Shown: one piece after another, positions 31,064 to 38,158 of the stretch
Numbering within the stretch: position 1 is the stretch's first letter
Layout of the letters: the number at the start of each line of letters is the position of its first letter
IMG/VR virus record: IMGVR_UViG_3300045974_000132
Span: 155,740-219,739 of that record
Length of the DNA stretch: 64,000 nt
Direction: 5' to 3' (one strand)
Origin: a virus
The notes under the pieces: model-generated
The model's input: only the letters and a program-made list of their open reading frames with translations
Databases searched by the model: none
What the model was told of the DNA's origin: nothing
Translations under genes and position numbers: made by a program

Positions 31064-31231
31064 TTACTTCCCCTTATTAAGTAATGGACTTATGTCCAAT
31101 GTACCGCCTGCTTCAACTACGGCACGCATTAAAGTCAACCAACTAGGAACTACCCAGCCTTCGGGTGTAAATTTTGCAAACACACATTCGAGTCTGTCTA
31201 CCTGCTCTATGGTACAGTGCAATGTAATCAT
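31064..31231 (-). CDS. Small hypothetical protein (55 aa)
   Basis: Open frame from ATG 31231 ending immediately before the 31063 start. The ATG touches the -10 of the promoter at 31232-31260, so that promoter cannot supply its leader; it would need read-through from upstream or a later start. The peptide looks protein-like (EGWVVPSWLTLM). Confidence 0.45.
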   Translation of the reverse strand: MITLHCTIEQVDRLECVFAKFTPEGWVVPSWLTLMRAVVEAGGTLDISPLLNKGK

Positions 31232-31260
31232 AGTATATCATATTTCGTCAGAAATGTCAA
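31232..31260 (-). promoter_or_regulatory. Sigma70 promoter
   Basis: Minus strand TTGACA, 17-bp spacer, TATACT. It overlaps the 3' end of the 95-aa gene and directs transcription to the 30581-31063 gene and those below. Confidence 0.8.
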
Positions 31261-31525
31261 GCCCTTCAATATCGCACTCATAGACGACGTAATGCCCAGC
31301 ATTCTTGTAGTCAATAGACATGAAGACCACAACATGGTTGAAGTTGTAGAACAGCATATCGCAGGGAATCAGGTCTGTAAAGACAACCTGAAAAGGAAGC
31401 TTAGGAATTACTTCCTTTATCTTTGCCAGAAATTCTTTACGCCCTTGATGCGGATCACTATGAACGAGTTGCTCAACCAACTCCGAAAGTTCGCGTGCTT
31501 TTACTTCAATCCAAGAGGCTGCCAT
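31238..31525 (-). CDS. Hypothetical protein (95 aa)
   Basis: ATG 31525 with GAGGAC. Alpha/beta, ends in an acidic VYECDIEGLDISDEI. Unknown. Confidence 0.6.
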   Translation of the reverse strand: MAASWIEVKARELSELVEQLVHSDPHQGRKEFLAKIKEVIPKLPFQVVFTDLIPCDMLFYNFNHVVVFMSIDYKNAGHYVVYECDIEGLDISDEI

Positions 31526-31535
31526 GATAAAGTCC

Positions 31536-31637
31536 TCAGAAAACCAACGTTGCAAGCAAAGCAATACCGGGCAAAGGTTTGCCGGCAACAATAAGGTATA
31601 TAGCAATTATAAGTTGTACTACGACACGAAGTGTCAT
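31536..31637 (-). CDS. 33-residue membrane peptide
   Basis: ATG 31637 preceded by the same AGGAGAAACAAA leader as many real genes here. The product, starting MTLRVVVQLIIAIYLIVAG, is one hydrophobic helix with almost no soluble part. The strong leader argues that it is translated; small membrane peptides of this sort are common in phage early regions. Confidence 0.6.
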   Translation of the reverse strand: MTLRVVVQLIIAIYLIVAGKPLPGIALLATLVF

Positions 31638-31644
31638 TTTGTTT

Positions 31645-31683
31645 CTCCTAGAAAACTTAATCAGGTGCTCGATAAAGAACACC
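31645..31683 (-). promoter_or_regulatory. Leader hairpin flanked by CTTAACA and TGATTAAG
   Basis: Minus strand GGGTGTTC / GAGCACC stem with outer CTTAA / TTAAG pairing, ending just before the ribosome-binding site of the 33-residue peptide gene. Confidence 0.4.
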
Positions 31684-31703
31684 CTGTTAAGCCTACTAGA
31701 ACT

Positions 31704-32099
31704 CTAGTCAAACAGCTTGCCCAAAGAAGGGAAGTCTTCATTGCTGCGAAGCATGCGGTGCATCAAACGCTGATGGTGCAGAGCAATACGCAGGCCGTTA
31801 AGCATCTTGAGTTCTTCGACAGAGACTTTACCGTCCTTGCCGTCAGCAGAATAACTGTAGATGTAGAACGTCCCCTTCGTTTGCCCGATCTTGAGTTTGG
31901 CACAAGAAGTCAGGCAGTATTCAAAGAACGATTCTTTACCAGAGCGGTAAGCACGGAACTGCTGTTCCAGACGTTCTGCTTCCCACTTCGGAAAGCGATG
32001 GGTGACGCTCAGAATTTCGGCCATCATCTTGTCAGTGCAGTCGATCTTGATAGCACCAAACTGCTCGACACGCTGGCCCTTCTTGTAATGAATTTTCAT
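31704..32099 (-). CDS. Hypothetical protein (131 aa)
   Basis: ATG 32099 overlaps the upstream stop (ATGA). Basic, helical; no motif recognised. Confidence 0.62.
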   Translation of the reverse strand: MKIHYKKGQRVEQFGAIKIDCTDKMMAEILSVTHRFPKWEAERLEQQFRAYRSGKESFFEYCLTSCAKLKIGQTKGTFYIYSYSADGKDGKVSVEELKMLNGLRIALHHQRLMHRMLRSNEDFPSLGKLFD

Positions 32100-32476
32100 T
32101 TTATCCAAAATCCTTGAGGAGTTAAGTGGTCGTCATTCAGAAAGTGATCGCTACCTGCGACTAACGGAAAAGAACCGATCACGTATTGCTTACGGCGAGC
32201 AGGCCCATAGCGTGCTTGTTCATGGCAGTTATGAATCGTCACAACATTCGTCCAACGATTGATAGACACCCAGACGTTTTTCCAACCACGCTTGCTTGCA
32301 GCTTTTGCAACCTCGTTCAGCAGCCAGTAAGTTTCATGCTCAGTTGGACGATACTGCTCAATGTCATCATCCAACATTGCTACATGGACTGCGCGTTTAC
32401 CGATACCTCGTACAAGCCAATCCTTACGCACTGCACGGGGACGACACTTGGTTATCGTAATATTTTTCGTATTCAT
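32096..32476 (-). CDS. Hypothetical protein (126 aa)
   Basis: ATG 32476, AAAGG. Basic N-terminus and Trp-rich middle; no motif. Coupled to the 131-aa gene. Confidence 0.62.
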   Translation of the reverse strand: MNTKNITITKCRPRAVRKDWLVRGIGKRAVHVAMLDDDIEQYRPTEHETYWLLNEVAKAASKRGWKNVWVSINRWTNVVTIHNCHEQARYGPARRKQYVIGSFPLVAGSDHFLNDDHLTPQGFWIK

Positions 32477-32517
32477 TTTGAACCTTTCTTCAGTCTAGTG
32501 TGACACTTTCATCTTAT

Positions 32518-33201
32518 CTAGGGCAGCTCACATATATTTGGTTCTTGTTTCTCGTAAGTTGAAAGATTAGATTTAGTAGGCCAAGGTAAAGAGCCTGCAA
32601 TACGCCTAGTGCTTTCTGAAATTGATCCGCAGATGAAAAGATTTTCCTTTTCATTATGTGTCTTATCGTTGTCTAGGTGCAGGACATGTTCATATTTTTC
32701 AAGCTCTCGACCTATGCACTGTTCAGCTACTAGCCTGTGAGCAGCAGTATAATCACCGACTCGATTCTCACGCTTTGTCAGGACTATGTCATAGCCTTCA
32801 GTGGTTTTAGACTTTCCACCTTTCCACCTATGATGACGTTCACCCAACATATCCTTACGCTGGCAAGCATCTGTGCAGTAAGTTTTCTCACCGCCTGACA
32901 CCGCAGAAGGTTTGCGCGTAAACGATTTTTTGCAGCAATCGCAGACAAGAGATACCTGTTCACCAGTCTGTGCAATATCAAAGCAAACCTTTGAACAATA
33001 CTTTGCACCGCGCGGTCTTAATGACTTAGCTATAGTGATCGTATTTTTACATGTCGGACACTCAAACGTTATTTGCCCGTCAAGCGTTTTACACTCACGA
33101 CAGCAGTATGATTTTCCCTTAGCAACCTGAGAAGGCTTTCTTTTGAATGTCTTAGAGCAGGGTGCATAAGAACATACAAGAGAAACTACATAGGCTTTCA
33201 T
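32518..33201 (-). CDS. HNH endonuclease with multiple zinc knuckles
   Basis: 227 aa from ATG 33201 (GAGGACGG). Residues 1-130 hold three repeated Cys-rich modules (CSYAPCSKTF...CCREC, CPTCKN...CSKVC, CDCCKKSF...CTDAC), probably DNA-binding zinc ribbons. Residues 165-200 (AAHRLVAEQCIGRELEKYEHVLHLDNDKTHNEKENLFIC) carry the HNH site. A free-standing homing endonuclease; unlike the other three it is not beside a tRNA. Confidence 0.88.
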   Translation of the reverse strand: MKAYVVSLVCSYAPCSKTFKRKPSQVAKGKSYCCRECKTLDGQITFECPTCKNTITIAKSLRPRGAKYCSKVCFDIAQTGEQVSLVCDCCKKSFTRKPSAVSGGEKTYCTDACQRKDMLGERHHRWKGGKSKTTEGYDIVLTKRENRVGDYTAAHRLVAEQCIGRELEKYEHVLHLDNDKTHNEKENLFICGSISESTRRIAGSLPWPTKSNLSTYEKQEPNICELP

Positions 33202-33380
33202 CGTCCGTCCTCAGTTATAAAAGCTTGCGAGTAGCAAATCTTAGCAGCCATGCTACCGTTAGTACGAATATCGACAGTTGAAACACCACCGACAATCTCT
33301 GCACCACAGGCCAACAAGTCATTGCATTTGTTGACAAATTCCTTTTTGGAAGTTTCTTGTACTAAAACATACTTTCTCAT
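33198..33380 (-). CDS. Small hypothetical protein (60 aa)
   Basis: ATG 33380 with GAGG; the longer frame upstream reads through low-complexity repeats without a ribosome-binding site. Stop overlaps the HNH start. Unknown. Confidence 0.58.
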   Translation of the reverse strand: MRKYVLVQETSKKEFVNKCNDLLACGAEIVGGVSTVDIRTNGSMAAKICYSQAFITEDGR

Positions 33381-33381
33381 T

Positions 33382-33684
33382 TTATTCGTTCCTCTCCATA
33401 TTAATCTTAGAAGCCATATTAATCTTAGAAGCCATATTATTCCAAAATGCAGCATTGGCGCTATGACAAGATTCAACATGAGCATCTACGTAAGATAATG
33501 CCCATTCTGGATTTGATCTCCACTTACCTAGAGTATCAGGTATTTTCCAAGTGCTAGGAGCAGGTGCGACGCCAATACCGAATCGAAGTTTTCTAAGAGC
33601 CTCCTCCAAAAGACTTTTACTATGTTCGGTCCTTTTTATAGCTGCTATAAAAGCTTCGTATTCAGCCCTTGTTAATTGTTGCAT
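33382..33684 (-). CDS. Hypothetical protein with a MASKIN repeat (100 aa)
   Basis: ATG 33684, AAGGAG. The C-terminus has MASKIN twice, encoded by a tandem 18-bp duplication at 33403-33440, a recent slippage. Helical; unknown. Confidence 0.6.
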   Translation of the reverse strand: MQQLTRAEYEAFIAAIKRTEHSKSLLEEALRKLRFGIGVAPAPSTWKIPDTLGKWRSNPEWALSYVDAHVESCHSANAAFWNNMASKINMASKINMERNE

Positions 33685-33764
33685 AATTGCTCCTTGTTCG
33701 GTAGTTGCATCAACCTAAGCCACTTTCACAATGACTTAGGGTAAGCATAACTACAGGTTTTAAT

Positions 33765-34004
33765 TCAGCACTCGAAGAAGCGGTCTTCCTCAGAGTATAT
33801 GTAGCCGCTACAGTCATCATCGGCTTCCATATCCTCGTCGTCGCGTTCACATTCAATGCTATCTTCGTCTTCGAGAGGTTTATTCATAAGAGCCTCGACG
33901 GTAGTATTGGTCACGCCACCGTTTGCTTCGTAGATAACTACCTTTTTGCCTTTGACGAAAGCGCGAGGAAGTTTATTGAATACATGGTCTGCAGGAATAG
34001 CCAT
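33765..34004 (-). CDS. Acidic hypothetical protein (79 aa)
   Basis: ATG 34004, AAGGAG. Basic first third, then a run rich in Asp and Glu with three Cys. Unknown. Confidence 0.6.
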   Translation of the reverse strand: MAIPADHVFNKLPRAFVKGKKVVIYEANGGVTNTTVEALMNKPLEDEDSIECERDDEDMEADDDCSGYIYSEEDRFFEC

Positions 34005-34036
34005 TTCAGTTCTCCTTGAGAAAAGCTTTTACGAAT

Positions 34037-34522
34037 TTAATCGGGTTCGTGCAACTGGCTACCGTGTTCAGGATCCATCCAGCAATACTGATCGTCAGCC
34101 TTGATCCTCTTCGTATTCAGAACCCATACGTCATCTTGCCGCTGCATGATCGGCTTACTGCAATGCTTGCACTTATCGAAGCGCGGCCGCTTATCAGGAT
34201 AGGCACTAACAATCCAGTGTTTGCCGTTCGCATCACGGAACTCGATTTCACTGAAGTGGTAGTCACTGACGGTCAGCAGTTCAGTAATTGCTTCGGTCAG
34301 ATTGGACTTCGGCTCACCGCTGAACTTATAGTTGCGCCCGTCATCGCCCTCTTCTTCAGGCGACTCATACTTACCTGCGACGACGACAAACTTTTCTTTC
34401 AGTAGAGCATCAAGTCGTGCCTTCAAAATCGCAGCACACGAATGGGTGCCACTAAGGCCGCGCTTCCATTGAAAACCGCAAGTGCTGCATGTACACATTT
34501 CAGATTCAACTGCGTTGTTCAT
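34037..34522 (-). CDS. Protein with two zinc-ribbon ends (161 aa)
   Basis: ATG 34522, AAAGGAGAAACAAA leader. CTCSTCGFQW...HSC at the N-terminus and CKHCSKPI...C-W at the C-terminus are Cys-x2-Cys knuckles. The central part is alpha/beta. Function unknown. Confidence 0.65.
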   Translation of the reverse strand: MNNAVESEMCTCSTCGFQWKRGLSGTHSCAAILKARLDALLKEKFVVVAGKYESPEEEGDDGRNYKFSGEPKSNLTEAITELLTVSDYHFSEIEFRDANGKHWIVSAYPDKRPRFDKCKHCSKPIMQRQDDVWVLNTKRIKADDQYCWMDPEHGSQLHEPD

Positions 34523-34802
34523 TTTGTTTCTCCTTTGTGGCCTGCATCAAGTGCATCAATTCAGGCTTGCCGTAAAAGATGCGAACGAAGGGGCCTTCAG
34601 CATTGATAATCGCAATGCACGTAACACGCGCAAACCACTGCCCAGGTTTCTTGTCACGCTCTACGTACATACGACTTAGAGGATGCTGTGTCAACAACAC
34701 CCGATGACAATTCATGAAAGCACGACTGACAGGATGAAGCAGGGCAACTGCAAAGCATGTCACCCACACTATTAGCAAACTATAAGGCAGTATGTCAAGC
34801 AT
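34506..34802 (-). CDS. Membrane-anchored small protein (98 aa)
   Basis: ATG 34802, GAGGTG. Residues 3-24 are a transmembrane helix; the remainder is basic and soluble, presumably cytoplasmic. Unknown. Confidence 0.6.
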   Translation of the reverse strand: MLDILPYSLLIVWVTCFAVALLHPVSRAFMNCHRVLLTQHPLSRMYVERDKKPGQWFARVTCIAIINAEGPFVRIFYGKPELMHLMQATKEKQNEQRS

Positions 34803-34803
34803 G

Positions 34804-35055
34804 TTACACCTCGTTTTTGTTTAAATCAGCGGTATCAAATGTTTTCCGCTTGTCTGAGAGGTTCTTCAGATGTTCATCCCAATCATCAATAGAAAGCTTA
34901 AACATCGCTTTCGCGGGCAGATCATACATTTGAAGTAGAGCTTTCACCTGAAGATCATCACACTGCAAGGCTAGCAGTAGCTCAACATCAGAAACAAGAC
35001 CTTGCGCGTGTTGTTTGATTACTTCCAGCATTTCTGCGAATGTACGTTGAGCCAT
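34804..35055 (-). CDS. Hypothetical protein (83 aa)
   Basis: ATG 35055; GAG lies 12 bases upstream. Helical acidic protein; unknown. Confidence 0.55.
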   Translation of the reverse strand: MAQRTFAEMLEVIKQHAQGLVSDVELLLALQCDDLQVKALLQMYDLPAKAMFKLSIDDWDEHLKNLSDKRKTFDTADLNKNEV

Positions 35056-35057
35056 GA

Positions 35058-35516
35058 TTACTTGCACTCCCGGTAATGAGTGATAGTTGAGTCACCTTGC
35101 AACAACGTCCAATCCCAATCACTGGGATTCTGATTGTAGCGTATGCAGTCAACACCCGGCCACTCTTCTTCGTAACAGTTGAGTTTTATATCAACCCGCT
35201 TTGCATCAGGCTTAACGCCCGTGTTTGATACCCAAGCCGACTTGTCGTCGAGAGTAAGGAAGCGTTGTAGCTCTGCATTCCACTTGTTATTGCACGAACG
35301 TCCTTCAGGCAAAGGGAACATCAGAGCGCCTTGAACGATCTGCATCGTGCAGTTGTCGCCCAAGTCAGTAATACGAAGTTCGTAAAACTTTTCGATGTTC
35401 TCAACCATGAAGGCCATCAACGCAGCTTCACTATCAAGACGAACAGGCTTGTCGTAAGTCTGTTCAAAGGTCGTGCAATAACCCAACATCGGTTCCCACA
35501 CTTCAGTGTTGCTCAT
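35058..35516 (-). CDS. Hypothetical protein (152 aa)
   Basis: ATG 35516 with GGGAGATCGAA. Acidic, with several Trp and Cys; no motif recognised. Confidence 0.62.
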   Translation of the reverse strand: MSNTEVWEPMLGYCTTFEQTYDKPVRLDSEAALMAFMVENIEKFYELRITDLGDNCTMQIVQGALMFPLPEGRSCNNKWNAELQRFLTLDDKSAWVSNTGVKPDAKRVDIKLNCYEEEWPGVDCIRYNQNPSDWDWTLLQGDSTITHYRECK

Positions 35517-35641
35517 TTCGATCTCCCTTTCCAGCAAGTTTTGTGAAAGAAGTTTGTCGGAGTACCGCGCATATCGACAAACCAAATACCATTGCGCTTG
35601 AGCGCAGCCCGAAGAATCTCAGGACTTACTTTTGTTATCAT
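35513..35641 (-). CDS. Small basic protein (42 aa)
   Basis: ATG 35641 has GGAGCAGATA upstream, inside the end of the alpha-CTD-like gene, and its stop overlaps the next start. Basic, ends CWKGRSK. Unknown. Confidence 0.5.
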   Translation of the reverse strand: MITKVSPEILRAALKRNGIWFVDMRGTPTNFFHKTCWKGRSK

Positions 35642-36038
35642 TATCTGCTCCGGGGAGGCTGCCACCCTCATAAAGAACATACCCGTGTGCTTCAAGAACT
35701 TCCGTCAACTCTTGAAGATGCCTTCTACCGAAGTGAGGTAACCTCAAAATACGCTTACTACCCCACTCCAAAACTTTTACAACAGTGTCAATCTTGTGGT
35801 GCAGCAGAAGGTTTGTCGTGCGCACCGACATGTCCAAATCAAGCACTGTTGGAGATTGGCTTGTCTGCGGTTGAATCTCCAAAACCATTTTGCCCTGATC
35901 GAAGAAGTACGACAAAACTTCGTACTTGCCAGAAGGCCCATGAATAACAATATCAGCGTTCATGGCTTCAGCAACTTGATAAACAGGTGTGTTGGGAGAG
36001 CTATCACCCTTGAACACAACAAAATCAATCGGCTTCAT
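35619..36038 (-). CDS. RNA polymerase alpha-CTD-like protein
   Basis: 139 aa from ATG 36038 (GGAGAAGAAA). Residues 66-120 read LDLDMSVRTTNLLLHHKIDT...ILRLPHFGRRHLQELTEVLEAHGY, closely following bacterial RpoA C-terminal domains (L-x-L-S-V-R-x-x-N-C-L...L-L-x-x-P-N-x-G-x-x-S-L-x-E). Arg73, Asn76 and Gly104 align with the DNA-contacting R265, N268 and G296 of E. coli alpha; H107 replaces S299. The N-terminal 65 residues are phage-specific, not an alpha-NTD. It could compete for UP elements or activators and redirect host transcription (inference). Confidence 0.82.
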   Translation of the reverse strand: MKPIDFVVFKGDSSPNTPVYQVAEAMNADIVIHGPSGKYEVLSYFFDQGKMVLEIQPQTSQSPTVLDLDMSVRTTNLLLHHKIDTVVKVLEWGSKRILRLPHFGRRHLQELTEVLEAHGYVLYEGGSLPGADNDNKSKS

Positions 36039-36051
36039 TTTCTTCTCCAAA

Positions 36052-36279
36052 TCAATCATTTAGCACAACAAGAGAGATACAGCCAGCAAGTTGTATATAC
36101 ATTGCTTTTTGCTCATTGACAGTAACGCGCACAAAGTTTTTCTTGTTGCCTATATCCGTTTCAAATTCTTTCGGGAAAAAGCCCGGTGCAAGGCCAAGAG
36201 CGCAAGCATGGACAGTGTATTCAAAGCCGCAGTGGCTTACAGGAAACTCAACATCCTCTAAGCCAATAAACAGTCCCAT
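36052..36279 (-). CDS. Hypothetical protein (75 aa)
   Basis: ATG 36279, GAGGAG. Compact beta-rich protein with two Cys; unknown. Confidence 0.6.
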   Translation of the reverse strand: MGLFIGLEDVEFPVSHCGFEYTVHACALGLAPGFFPKEFETDIGNKKNFVRVTVNEQKAMYIQLAGCISLVVLND

Positions 36280-36283
36280 GATG

Positions 36284-36622
36284 TTACTCCTCAGACTCTA
36301 ACTCAAAACGTTCAATAGCGTACCAGCCAACACCTATCGGCAACCCAAGTTCTTTACGGCGACGCGAAAGTTGCCCGAGCGTGTAAAGCCTAATGTGCGG
36401 CTTCTTGTCGCAGCAGTACAGGCACACCAAATGTTCTTCTACGCAAACATTCACAAGCTTGCGAAAGTTGAAAATGTTGCTGACGTACAACCAGTTATTG
36501 ATACCTTTGGTCTTGAACTCGACAGCGAGAATGACCGCACGTTTACCGTTACGAGTAACCTGACTTTTAAATAGGCTTGTATAAAACGCATTCAAGGCGC
36601 GCTTCAGATTTTTCGAGTTCAT
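36284..36622 (-). CDS. Hypothetical basic protein (112 aa)
   Basis: ATG 36622, GGAGAAGAA. Basic alpha/beta protein with a CLYCCDKK cluster. Unknown. Confidence 0.62.
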   Translation of the reverse strand: MNSKNLKRALNAFYTSLFKSQVTRNGKRAVILAVEFKTKGINNWLYVSNIFNFRKLVNVCVEEHLVCLYCCDKKPHIRLYTLGQLSRRRKELGLPIGVGWYAIERFELESEE

Positions 36623-36640
36623 GTTCTTCTCCACACGTTG

Positions 36641-36690
36641 GTTAACTTTAATCAAGCAACCTGCAAGAAATCACAAGTTGCTTTGTTAAA
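36641..36690 (-). promoter_or_regulatory. Leader hairpin flanked by TTTAACA and TGATTAAA
   Basis: AAGCAACTTG / CAGGTTGCTT stem upstream of the 36622 start, third member of the leader-hairpin family. Confidence 0.4.
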
Positions 36691-36692
36691 GG

Positions 36693-36989
36693 TTAGTTAA
36701 CGGTACTTTGTTCACGCCTCCAACCGGACCCTGGTGCAACTACACCGCAATGCTCAGGCTTAAACAGCACTTGGAAAACAATACGTCCATTTTCCAAAAC
36801 CCGATACCCGACAATACAACCGCTGAAGAAAGAGGGTGATGACTTAGTGCGGTGTGCATAAAGAGTAGCCCCGATCAAACGTTGAGCTTTCTTTTTAGAC
36901 ACCACCCAGGCACCACACTCGCAAAGCAGAGTAGTCCAGTTGATTGTAACAATGCTGCTACCCTTGACGACGAAACTGATTGAAGTCAT
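36693..36989 (-). CDS. Hypothetical protein (98 aa)
   Basis: ATG 36989, AGGAGAAACAAA leader. Beta-rich with three Cys; unknown. Confidence 0.6.
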   Translation of the reverse strand: MTSISFVVKGSSIVTINWTTLLCECGAWVVSKKKAQRLIGATLYAHRTKSSPSFFSGCIVGYRVLENGRIVFQVLFKPEHCGVVAPGSGWRREQSTVN

Positions 36990-37042
36990 TTTGTTTCTCC
37001 TAAAAGATTAGACTGCGAAAGGAAGCATAATATTCCTGCTCC

Positions 37043-37090
37043 CGGTTCTCTATGGTAGAATTGAACTACCGTGGCCTAATACCTAGAGAA
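37043..37090 (-). pseudogene. Mini-tRNA remnant (acceptor plus T-arm)
   Basis: TTCTCTA pairs perfectly with TAGAGAA; between them only 13 nt precede a full T-arm, GGTAG-TTCAATT-CTACC. D and anticodon arms are missing, and CGG replaces CCA. Either a tRNA with an internal deletion or a short tRNA-like hairpin in an intergenic leader. Confidence 0.5.
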
Positions 37091-37124
37091 TAACCGTCTT
37101 AGGAGTAACAGCATTGTTAGTGGG

Positions 37125-37445
37125 TTACATCAACTTACTGTACTTGAACATCGGCCCCCAGTCCCACACATACACAGAGTAGGACATCGAGAAGTCGAAG
37201 TCAGTCCCGCGAATCCACTCGCGCTTTTCTTTCAACCACTCTACCAACTGGCCGATGTTATCGAAATATACAACAGTGACCGGTTGCCAAACTTTCGGGA
37301 ACTGACGATCTTGCAACTTGTACTCGACGCCGAATCTCGAACTATTCGGCCAGTGCATCGGGTTTGTTATATCCGATGTGCCTGTATCGTAAGAGGAACA
37401 CAGCGCAGCATGGACAACTTGGGAAGCGACTGTCTGTACGTTCAT
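37125..37445 (-). CDS. Hypothetical protein (106 aa)
   Basis: ATG 37445, AGGAGATCAAA. Aromatic-rich protein ending VYVWDWGPMFKYSKLM. Unknown. Confidence 0.62.
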   Translation of the reverse strand: MNVQTVASQVVHAALCSSYDTGTSDITNPMHWPNSSRFGVEYKLQDRQFPKVWQPVTVVYFDNIGQLVEWLKEKREWIRGTDFDFSMSYSVYVWDWGPMFKYSKLM

Positions 37446-37960
37446 TTTGATCTCCTAGACTTTGTACTACTACCTTCTAGTTCTTGAATACGTGCACCAA
37501 TAATTGAATGGTACTTTATGTTACTTATTATGTGGCTAACAAAACCTAATTGCTCCTGCGTCAAACTCTTGATGAATTCATCAACAGGTATATCTTTACA
37601 GCTTGCCCGATAACGAGGATGCGAAGAAAACTTCTCAGGATTCGCCTTCGCTTCAGCTAACAACCTGATTACGTCTTCCTTAGTTACCTCACAGTAGAAA
37701 GAGTCTTTGAAAAAATCAGCAGTAGGTTCTGAACCATTCTGCGCTTTCAAAGTCTTCAGCACCTTATTCAAAGGTGTTCCCAGGTCTAGTGCTGGGTGGA
37801 TCAAACCGACTGGTGAGATTTCACACTTCCAACCTCCGTATCGGGTCTTCCCTCTTTCAACCCAAGTTGCAGTAACAAGAAATACACGATGCTCAGGGCA
37901 ACCGCTACGGACAGCTTTCTTAGTGTGCATGAACATTTTGGGTGCAGTTGTAACTGACAT
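37442..37960 (-). CDS. Hypothetical protein (172 aa), first gene of the early block
   Basis: ATG 37960, AAGGAGATCAAA. Basic start, helical C-terminal half with basic SSTKSRRSK end. Closest to the strong promoter at 38048-38076, so probably among the first and most expressed phage proteins. No family recognised. Confidence 0.65.
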   Translation of the reverse strand: MSVTTAPKMFMHTKKAVRSGCPEHRVFLVTATWVERGKTRYGGWKCEISPVGLIHPALDLGTPLNKVLKTLKAQNGSEPTADFFKDSFYCEVTKEDVIRLLAEAKANPEKFSSHPRYRASCKDIPVDEFIKSLTQEQLGFVSHIISNIKYHSIIGARIQELEGSSTKSRRSK

Positions 37961-38047
37961 TTTGATCTCCTTGTGATTTTCTCAAAAACGTAACCCTGAT
38001 TTCTTGCATTTTGCATAGCGATATACGGTCGCGCGTTACGTGCACGT

Positions 38048-38076
38048 ATTATAGCATAAAAAAGTCGATTTGTCAA
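38048..38076 (-). promoter_or_regulatory. Consensus sigma70 promoter of the early block
   Basis: Minus strand TTGACA, 17-bp spacer, TATAAT, then TACGTGCACG. The downstream flank TATAATACGT is shared with the promoter at 22800-22828. Confidence 0.9.
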
Positions 38077-38126
38077 ACCGTCGATTTTACGCGCTTTTCG
38101 AGAGCTTTTGAGCAAAGCATGGACGT

Positions 38127-38152
38127 AAAAAAAGGGCCCGAAGACCCTTTTC
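38127..38152 (-). terminator. Rho-independent terminator
   Basis: Minus strand AAAAGGGTC-TTCG-GGCCCTTTTTTT: GC stem, UUCG tetraloop and T-run, right after the stop of the VWA gene. It separates the 38-46 kb unit from the early promoter. Confidence 0.9.
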
Positions 38153-38158
38153 TAATTG

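Noticed and set aside
34776-34798. Possible sigma70 promoter (TTGACA with TAATAG)
   Set aside because: The spacer is 18 bp, the -10 is poor, and it overlaps the start of the 34506-34802 gene.
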